DNA from: Oscillospiraceae bacterium
Lineage (GTDB): Bacteria; Bacillota; Clostridia; Oscillospirales; Ruminococcaceae
DNA: 64,000 bases
Assembly: GCA_900768125.1 (NCBI GenBank)
Contig: CAAGBS010000061.1
Location: 1-64,000 of the forward strand
Direction: 5' to 3'
Shown here: piece by piece, positions 59,261 through 64,000 of the stretch
Layout: the number at the start of each line of letters is the position of its first letter
Numbering within the stretch: the stretch's first letter is position 1
Notes under the pieces: model-generated
The model's database searches: none
The model's input: only the letters and a program-made list of their open reading frames with translations
Told to the model about the DNA's origin: nothing
Position numbers and translations under genes: made by a program

Positions 59261-59704
59261 TCATTTTACTGTTTCTTTGCTGCTGTAAACCGTGATGGTC
59301 TCAGTGTTTCCATTTTTGGTTGTCAGTGTAAACACAGATTTCAAGCGGTATGTTCCACTTGAAAGGTCAGATTTGCTGCTTGACAAAATAACAGAACGGC
59401 TATTGGACGCTTTTGACCAATTTGCACCGCTGACATTGTTCCAAACGCTCGAACTACTGAGCTTCTGCAAAGTATGCTCAACAGCAATTTGTTTAATAGT
59501 ATCTATTCCAGAACCATAACTTTTGCATTTAGCAACCTTTGCTGATATGGATAGTGAATTTTCCAAGCGATTACCATAAGCGTACATTGGAGCAATTTCA
59601 TTAATTTTCATTTCAGAAACAGCTTTAGCAGAAACAGGAATACTTGCATTAGCACAAATCAGCAATACCGATAGAAAAGCAGTAATGTTTTTCTTCATTT
59701 TCAT
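59261..59704 (-). CDS. Small secreted protein of the ECF cassette
   Basis: The 147-residue protein has a signal peptide (cleavage probably after VSA, near residue 26). The mature part is Ser/Asn/Lys-rich with alternating strands (SGTYRLKSVFTLTTKNGNTETITVYSS), which suggests an all-beta fold. Similar small secreted proteins occur in ruminococci without a known role. GGGAGGG precedes the ATG. A long inverted repeat lies directly upstream. Confidence 0.72.
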   Translation of the reverse strand: MKMKKNITAFLSVLLICANASIPVSAKAVSEMKINEIAPMYAYGNRLENSLSISAKVAKCKSYGSGIDTIKQIAVEHTLQKLSSSSVWNNVSGANWSKASNSRSVILSSSKSDLSSGTYRLKSVFTLTTKNGNTETITVYSSKETVK

Positions 59705-59718
59705 TGATTTTCCCTCCC

Positions 59719-59781
59719 CCCTTAATGAACTCGAAGGTTTTCCCTTCTATTTAATACATCTCTCCAAGAGTTCATTAGGGG
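59719..59781. repeat. Inverted repeat in the cargo operon gap
   Basis: TAATGAACTC (59723-59732) pairs perfectly with GAGTTCATTA (59768-59777), extended by CCCT/GGGG-type pairs outside and with an inner GAAGG/CCTTC hairpin (59733-59747). It fills the 96-base gap between the DUF4367 and secreted-protein genes. It may be an mRNA processing or attenuation site, or part of a second promoter for the secreted proteins. Confidence 0.6.
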
Positions 59782-59800
59782 ACACAAAAAACAAAAAAAA

Positions 59801-60502
59801 TTATTCAAAACCACATATTTCGTTACTTTTTGCCAAATCAATTAGCTTATCTTTGTCAAAAATGCCATCAAGCATCAAAATGTAATTTCTGCTATTCCAG
59901 ATAACAATTGAGGAAATATTCTCGCCAGTATCAAATTCAATGGATATTGCATCGCAGCCATTAATACTACCTTCCCAAATGGAATTATTTTCCGTGTTTA
60001 TATGTGAATTAAACTTTGCTTTTACTGTTTGAATAAAAATAAGTTCCTCACTATCTGCGTTCCTGTACACAATATAAACAATCTCCTCGTCTGATACAAC
60101 TTCATATAATTTATACCCTTCAGGCACAACCGAAAGCGAGTATTCTTTCTCAATTGTATCTGGGCAGTCATTCAAATCAATAGCAAACAAATGCGTATTA
60201 TCTCTGTAAACTGTTCCACGAAAACTGTTTGTAATATATACCACTATGCATCCTGTAGCAATTACCATAAAAACAATTACCATTACCGCAATAATGACTC
60301 GTTTCCGTAAACTCATTTCTCTTTTTTCGTTTGAGCTTACCATCGATAGTGGTTTCGCCTTTCTTTGATAGAGATTAAATGCCCTTTTCATTTTTATCCT
60401 GTGCTTTATGGAAAACTTAGGAACCGGTTCGACACTTACTCTAGAAAATTCTTGATCGTAGTAACCATTGATAAGTTCTTCAATCGTGTAGGTATTACTC
60501 AT
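59801..60502 (-). CDS. DUF4367 membrane protein, probable anti-sigma factor
   Basis: The 233-residue protein has a cytoplasmic N-terminal part of about 65 residues, one membrane span (VIIAVMVIVFMVIATGCIVVYI, split here) and an outer DUF4367 domain (SLSVVPEGYKLYEVVSDEEIVYIVYRN ... SIVIWNSRNYILMLDG). Such proteins are typically encoded after ECF sigma genes and are thought to hold the sigma factor at the membrane. The start overlaps the sigma gene by 8 bases. Confidence 0.85.
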   Translation of the reverse strand: MSNTYTIEELINGYYDQEFSRVSVEPVPKFSIKHRIKMKRAFNLYQRKAKPLSMVSSNEKREMSLRKRVIIAVMVIVFMVIATGCIVVYITNSFRGTVYRDNTHLFAIDLNDCPDTIEKEYSLSVVPEGYKLYEVVSDEEIVYIVYRNADSEELIFIQTVKAKFNSHINTENNSIWEGSINGCDAISIEFDTGENISSIVIWNSRNYILMLDGIFDKDKLIDLAKSNEICGFE

Positions 60503-61040
60503 GATTATCCTCCATAAAGTGTTTTATTTTTACTGTTGCTCGTGCAATTCTCTTTTTTACTGCTTCCTCTGATATCTCAAGCTGGCTTGCAATATCAGAG
60601 TACTTCATATGGAAATGTATCTTAAGATACAATGCGGTCTTGGTGGTTTCTGAAAGAGTATCAATAAATCTATATATTTCTATGCATGATAATTCACTAG
60701 ATATTTTTTCGTCTAATGATATACTTTCATCAACAATATTCTCATCCAGTTCAGCCTGAGTATCCTCAATTTTAAGTTTTCTGTTCCAGATATTGAACGA
60801 TATGTTTCTGATCATTACGTTTATGTATGAAACCCTTTTCTCTTGTGGGATAGCAAAAAAGTTATCTGGATTTCTGGCTATTGCCAAAAATGCCTCTTGA
60901 ATTGCATCTTCTGAATTGTGAGCGTTGTGTAATTTTGAAAAGGCAATCGAATAAAAGGATTTAATATTTTTCGTATATATTTCCGACAAGGCATTTCTTT
61001 CCTCATCGGTTTTAAGAACCGCTAAAGCAGCAGATATCAT
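60495..61040 (-). CDS. ECF-type sigma factor
   Basis: The 181-residue protein has sigma region 2 (IYTKNIKSFYSIAFSKLHNAHNSEDAIQEAFLAIARN) and region 4 (ETTKTALYLKIHFHMKYSDIASQLEISEEAVKKRIARA). It lacks regions 1 and 3, as expected for extracytoplasmic-function sigma factors. It heads the minus-strand cargo operon and presumably drives its own target promoters when released by the DUF4367 partner. Confidence 0.9.
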   Translation of the reverse strand: MISAALAVLKTDEERNALSEIYTKNIKSFYSIAFSKLHNAHNSEDAIQEAFLAIARNPDNFFAIPQEKRVSYINVMIRNISFNIWNRKLKIEDTQAELDENIVDESISLDEKISSELSCIEIYRFIDTLSETTKTALYLKIHFHMKYSDIASQLEISEEAVKKRIARATVKIKHFMEDNHE

Positions 61041-61074
61041 TTCTTACCCTCATTTCTTGTAAATATTTGCTTCA

Positions 61075-61103
61075 AGTATAACACTAATGCTCAAAAAAAT
61101 CAA
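61075..61103 (-). promoter_or_regulatory. Housekeeping-type promoter of the ECF operon
   Basis: On the minus strand TTGATT (61098-61103) and TATACT (61075-61080) have a 17-base spacer. This looks like a sigma-A promoter, so basal expression of the sigma gene would not depend on itself. Confidence 0.6.
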
Positions 61104-61244
61104 GATAAGAATGTATTTTATATTTACTGGAAATACTACATCTGCTATTATAACGCAATATCTTTGTTTTGTCAACGCTTTTATTGTCTTAATTTTTGCG
61201 TTGATTTATACTATAATAAATATAGTTTGAAAGGGGTGGGCTTT

Positions 61245-61547
61245 TTGGATATTTCAAAGAGATTAAAAGAAATAAGAAAGGCAAAAAAAATAAGCGTCTA
61301 TAAGCTCTCCCAGCTTTCCGGAGTATCTGAAACTCATATCAGAGATCTGGAGCGTGGTGACAGAAACCCGTCTATTGATACATTGTCCAGATTGTCCGTT
61401 CCGCTTGGTATAACGCTTCCGGAACTTCTCAACGAATCAGATAACATTTCTTATCTCAGCGTTAAGGAACAGGAACTCATTAAGTGTTTTCGTAATTTGA
61501 CAGATGATAAAGCCGACGCCTTGCTTGCGTTTTTGAAAACCCTATAA
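61245..61547 (+). CDS. XRE-family regulator
   Basis: The 100-residue protein starts at TTG 61245, with AAAGGGGTGG upstream. The frame continues 27 codons further without a good site. It has an HTH (IRKAKKISVYKLSQLSGVSETHIRDLERGDRNPSIDTL) and C-terminal LIKCFRNLTDDKADALLAFL. It is divergent from the ECF operon and convergent with the relaxase gene. A TATAAT at 61212-61217 may be its -10 box. Confidence 0.85.
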   Translation: MDISKRLKEIRKAKKISVYKLSQLSGVSETHIRDLERGDRNPSIDTLSRLSVPLGITLPELLNESDNISYLSVKEQELIKCFRNLTDDKADALLAFLKTL

Positions 61548-61548
61548 A

Positions 61549-61588
61549 CAATACGGTGAGCCGAAGCCCACCGTATTTATTTTTTTCT
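61549..61588. terminator. Bidirectional terminator between XRE and relaxase genes
   Basis: ATACGGTG (61551-61558) pairs with CACCGTAT (61569-61576), flanked by AA and TT pairs and followed by TTATTTTTTT. Confidence 0.75.
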
Positions 61589-63475
61589 GGGATTTTTCAG
61601 TTCAGTTTCTTTTTGTTCCTTAACCAGATTGTCAATATAGTCCCCCTCAATCACACTCGCATAAACATTTGCAAGACGATTGATTCTTTTCAGCCTTGCC
61701 TGTTCATCTGCGAGCTTGTTCTGGACTGTACGGACATACGTCGGAAGTAATTTCAGCCTTTCCTCCAGCTCCGCAATTTCGCTCACGGAACAAATACCAT
61801 GCTTGTCAACTACTTCTTTCGCCGCAGCTAGTCTGACCTGTCCCATAGAATCCAGCCTGCGCCTGTTCTGGACATTTTCAAAGAAGAACCGGATCTGTGC
61901 AATTTCAGATTTTAGAGTGGGAACTTCATCTGACAGAATCTTTAGTTCCTCGGATTTTTCATCAATGCTATTTTTCAGTTTCTCTGCTTTTGCGTAAATT
62001 CCGGAACCAGACGTAATTCCGAACTCGCCAATCGTAGAAAGCTGCTCGACGAGCATGTTCAGGCTCTCATCATTACTGAACGTGTAGATTTTCTGCGGCT
62101 TTGTCTTTTTCGGAATAATTCTGAACTGCTGAATAGCGACCGTTGTATCAAGAATGACGGAGCAGATTTTCTTCTCCATCTCGCTGCTGCGGCTCATGCG
62201 CTCCTTGACTTTTCTTGCATAGGTGCCGTTGAGGGAAATGCGCTTTTCCAGTTTTTTCGGCAGATACTCATCTCCGAGAGATTTCAGCCGTACATACCTT
62301 TCCGCAAAAGGAGCTTTCACCGCAATATACTTGCCGTGCTTGATTTCGTACCCACGCTCTTTCAACTTGTTTAACAGATTTTCCACAGACGTTGAAGAAT
62401 AAATCAGCCTGTCAATATCAAGAGCAATTCTGTCACGGATAGTCCCAACATTCGCAGACTGGTAATGTGAAGCAATGACATTTGCGGTCTTTACTGCATA
62501 ATCGGGAATGTAGAGCATACGGTTTTCTTCGATGAACGGAATTTTAGCACGGGTAAGTCCGTCCGCAACGTATTGCAGCTTATCGTCCGAGTAAATCTCG
62601 TATGGAACGAAATCGGCGTTAACCTGCCTGCTCAGCGCAGCTATCTTCTCGTCACGCTTTGTGATTTCACTGCGCATATAATCGTTCTGATTTTTGATAG
62701 CGGAGATTTCCTCGGAAGTGTAGGAATCATCGCTTTTCTTTTTCAGAGCATTTATGTGGTCGTTCATAGAATTGATTTCCTGCGCCGCCTGCTTCTTCCG
62801 CTTGTACTCATCAACTGACCAATGCTCCCGATGAATATTCTTATCGTCACGGTACAAACCATGCTCATGAAGTATTTTCTCCATAACGGCACGTTCGCTG
62901 TCAGACCAGGTGACCCATTCTGTCAGGAACTTGTTTTCCGGAGCAAAACCCATTTCACGCAGAGCGCTGCTCATGGACACTCTGGTGGATAGCCCTCGGC
63001 TGCCGGTATGCGTTATCGGGACAAAATCTATATGCAGGTGCGGTGTTGCTTCATCAAGGTGCATAACGGCATTGAACACTTTGAGGTTCGGATTGCGGGC
63101 TTCAAATCCACGCATATACTCGTCAAGCATTTGCTTGGCAAGTTCGCCGTTTTCGGATCCGACGGAGCAGTCGTTGATGTCGCCGAACTGCACGATGATC
63201 TCCTCAAAGGTTTTCTCCTGCTTTCCTTTTCTGATATGTTCGTAGTAGTCAGGAATGATCCTGTCACGCCTTTTCATTCTGGAATTGTATTCAGCGAGAG
63301 CTTCTCCGAATATCTCGGAATAGAACTCACGGATATTCTGCTTCTTGTAGGTAATATTGTCCGGAATCCGTTCACGTACAACGTTCTTCGCAATGAAACT
63401 GCGGTTATTGTGTTCGATGATACCGTCGTCAATTCTGAAAGATACGGATAAACCGTTGTTCTGCTGTTCATTCAT
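61577..63475 (-). CDS. MobV (Mob/Pre-type) conjugative relaxase
   Basis: The 632-residue protein starts at the ATG at 63475 with GGAGG upstream; the frame is open 19 codons further. The N-terminal relaxase domain has the HUH-type motif HLDEATPHLHIDFVP and an upstream NxxR-type region. Long helical or coiled-coil stretches (AQEINSMNDHINALKKK and the C-terminal third) follow. It should nick at oriT so that the element can be mobilised by a helper conjugation system. No coupling protein or secretion genes are in the window. Confidence 0.9.
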   Translation of the reverse strand: MNEQQNNGLSVSFRIDDGIIEHNNRSFIAKNVVRERIPDNITYKKQNIREFYSEIFGEALAEYNSRMKRRDRIIPDYYEHIRKGKQEKTFEEIIVQFGDINDCSVGSENGELAKQMLDEYMRGFEARNPNLKVFNAVMHLDEATPHLHIDFVPITHTGSRGLSTRVSMSSALREMGFAPENKFLTEWVTWSDSERAVMEKILHEHGLYRDDKNIHREHWSVDEYKRKKQAAQEINSMNDHINALKKKSDDSYTSEEISAIKNQNDYMRSEITKRDEKIAALSRQVNADFVPYEIYSDDKLQYVADGLTRAKIPFIEENRMLYIPDYAVKTANVIASHYQSANVGTIRDRIALDIDRLIYSSTSVENLLNKLKERGYEIKHGKYIAVKAPFAERYVRLKSLGDEYLPKKLEKRISLNGTYARKVKERMSRSSEMEKKICSVILDTTVAIQQFRIIPKKTKPQKIYTFSNDESLNMLVEQLSTIGEFGITSGSGIYAKAEKLKNSIDEKSEELKILSDEVPTLKSEIAQIRFFFENVQNRRRLDSMGQVRLAAAKEVVDKHGICSVSEIAELEERLKLLPTYVRTVQNKLADEQARLKRINRLANVYASVIEGDYIDNLVKEQKETELKNPRKK

Positions 63476-63569
63476 ATTTGTAAAACCTCCGATTTCCTGT
63501 GAAGATGAGATTTCTGCTTTTTTCAAAATCATCTTCGTATGCCGTCACCAGTTTTGAAGTTGCTGTAAC

Positions 63570-63594
63570 AAGTACAATACTCAATTGTACTTTT
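63570..63594. promoter_or_regulatory. oriT candidate (MobV-type recombination site)
   Basis: AAGTACAAT (63570-63578) and ATTGTACTTTT (63584-63594) form an 8-base inverted repeat around a 5-base loop, about 95 bases upstream of the relaxase start. The pattern AAGTA..., dyad, ...TACTTT resembles the RSA sites of Mob/Pre plasmids such as pMV158, where the relaxase nicks. A second dyad (CTTTTGG with CCAAAAG) follows. Confidence 0.55.
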
Positions 63595-63599
63595 GGCAA

Positions 63600-63852
63600 A
63601 CTTCGTTCTCCAAAAGCACGTTTTCGTTAGGGAAAACGCTTCTGTCGGTCAACCCCTTTGTCACCTTCGGTGACACCTCCCCCACCGGGGGAGACCACCC
63701 TAAAACCCCCGATTTTTTCAAAAATGAAAAAAAGACTGTTCAGCCGTTTTTGCGAAAATCGCAAAATCTGAAAAAATCGTTGAATACGAAATCTGCGAAA
63801 ATCGCATTTTTGAAAAAAACGCTCTTTAAGCCGTTCACTCAGATTTGCAAAA
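63600..63852. other. Non-coding hairpin-rich stretch upstream of oriT
   Basis: Small hairpins (GTTTTC/GAAAAC, GTCACC/GGTGAC, CTCCCCC/GGGGGAG) are followed by A+T-rich sequence with repeated GCGAAAATCGC-like units (around 63757 and 63796). An open plus-strand frame here is low-complexity and unsupported. The repeats may be iterons or relaxosome binding sites. Confidence 0.4.
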
Positions 63853-64000
63853 TCAATGCCGGGCGTGTTTTCGGTTAAGCGGTCGTTTTTCAGTTCTCTG
63901 TTGGAGCTTTGTGATTTTCACAAGCAGCTCGTTGAAATCTTTAACGCTAAATTCCTTTAGGATATGGTTACGCTGCGTGAGATTATTGCTACTGATGAAT
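63853..64000 (-). CDS. 3' end of an unidentified gene
   Basis: Forty-eight codons are open on the minus strand from the window edge to a stop at 63853-63855. The end reads FNELLVKITKLQQRTEKR and is basic. It lies just upstream of the relaxase region and runs in the same direction. It could be a MobC-like accessory protein, but too little is visible to name it. Confidence 0.45.
   Translation of the reverse strand, partial: FISSNNLTQRNHILKEFSVKDFNELLVKITKLQQRTEKRPLNRKHARH

Noticed and set aside
63585..63878. 97-codon plus-strand frame near the right edge
   Set aside because: It is Lys/Phe/Pro low-complexity sequence covering hairpins and repeats, and is probably part of the transfer-origin region.

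Overview
The window looks like a chromosome segment of an anaerobic, low-to-mid G+C Firmicute of the Ruminococcaceae/Oscillospiraceae type. The supporting signs are a Firmicutes-type (class III) fructose-1,6-bisphosphatase, RNase J, a GdpP-like DHH phosphodiesterase, the rplI-dnaB-tilS-ftsH order, DnaD/DnaI-type primosome genes, a 2-oxoacid:ferredoxin oxidoreductase, paired phosphofructokinases and a hydrogenase-system regulator homologue. Promoters are very regular: TTGACA-like and TATAAT-like boxes with a 17-base spacer recur throughout. No rRNA operon or CRISPR array is present; there is one tRNA gene (Ser, anticodon GCT).

Bases 1-52,880 are core chromosome. Bases 1-3,120 hold a riboswitch-like leader with a terminator, then a TM1266-like regulator, a binding lipoprotein and a fused permease-ATPase importer. 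Then come a secreted two-repeat protein, fbp, acylphosphatase, an alpha/beta hydrolase, a U32-like protein, a GLUG-repeat secreted protein on the other strand, and a DUF3343/cysteine-desulfurase pair. Bases 11,250-16,970 carry a methionine-type ABC importer (metNIQ) behind a short leader ORF with a strong hairpin, followed by a GlcD-like oxidase and a class I aminotransferase. After an orphan structured-RNA candidate come two GGDEF proteins separated by tRNA-Ser and a gene-free stretch, a DUF4867 protein, an NSS transporter, and radC-uvrB-hypothetical-uvrA on the minus strand. Bases 29,650-39,300 are the rnj-gdpP-rplI-dnaB-tilS and ftsH housekeeping block. Bases 39,980-43,800 carry a ferredoxin oxidoreductase with a MinD-like ATPase and a zinc-ribbon protein. 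DUF218, DnaD-like and DnaI-like genes, an ATP-type and a PPi-type phosphofructokinase, a small phage-like regulator cluster (DUF1492-like, XRE, ImmA) and gdhA follow.

From 52,880 to the right edge the sequence is mobile DNA and visibly more A+T-rich. A large serine recombinase abuts the gdhA terminator, with a TnpW-like gene behind it and then about 400 bases of dense inverted repeats. Next is a tyrosine integrase flanked by perfect 21-base inverted repeats, two XRE regulators, a MobV (Mob/Pre) relaxase with an oriT-like repeat upstream, and the end of one more gene. The cargo between integrase and relaxase is one minus-strand set: ECF sigma factor, DUF4367 membrane protein (probable anti-sigma), small secreted protein, lipoprotein and secreted zinc metalloprotease. 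This is the most system-like novelty in the window: a self-contained signalling and secretion cassette on an integrative mobilizable element.

Family assignments rest on reading motifs by eye. No database search or RNA covariance model was run. RNA family names (molybdenum cofactor riboswitch, group I-like features) are hypotheses.
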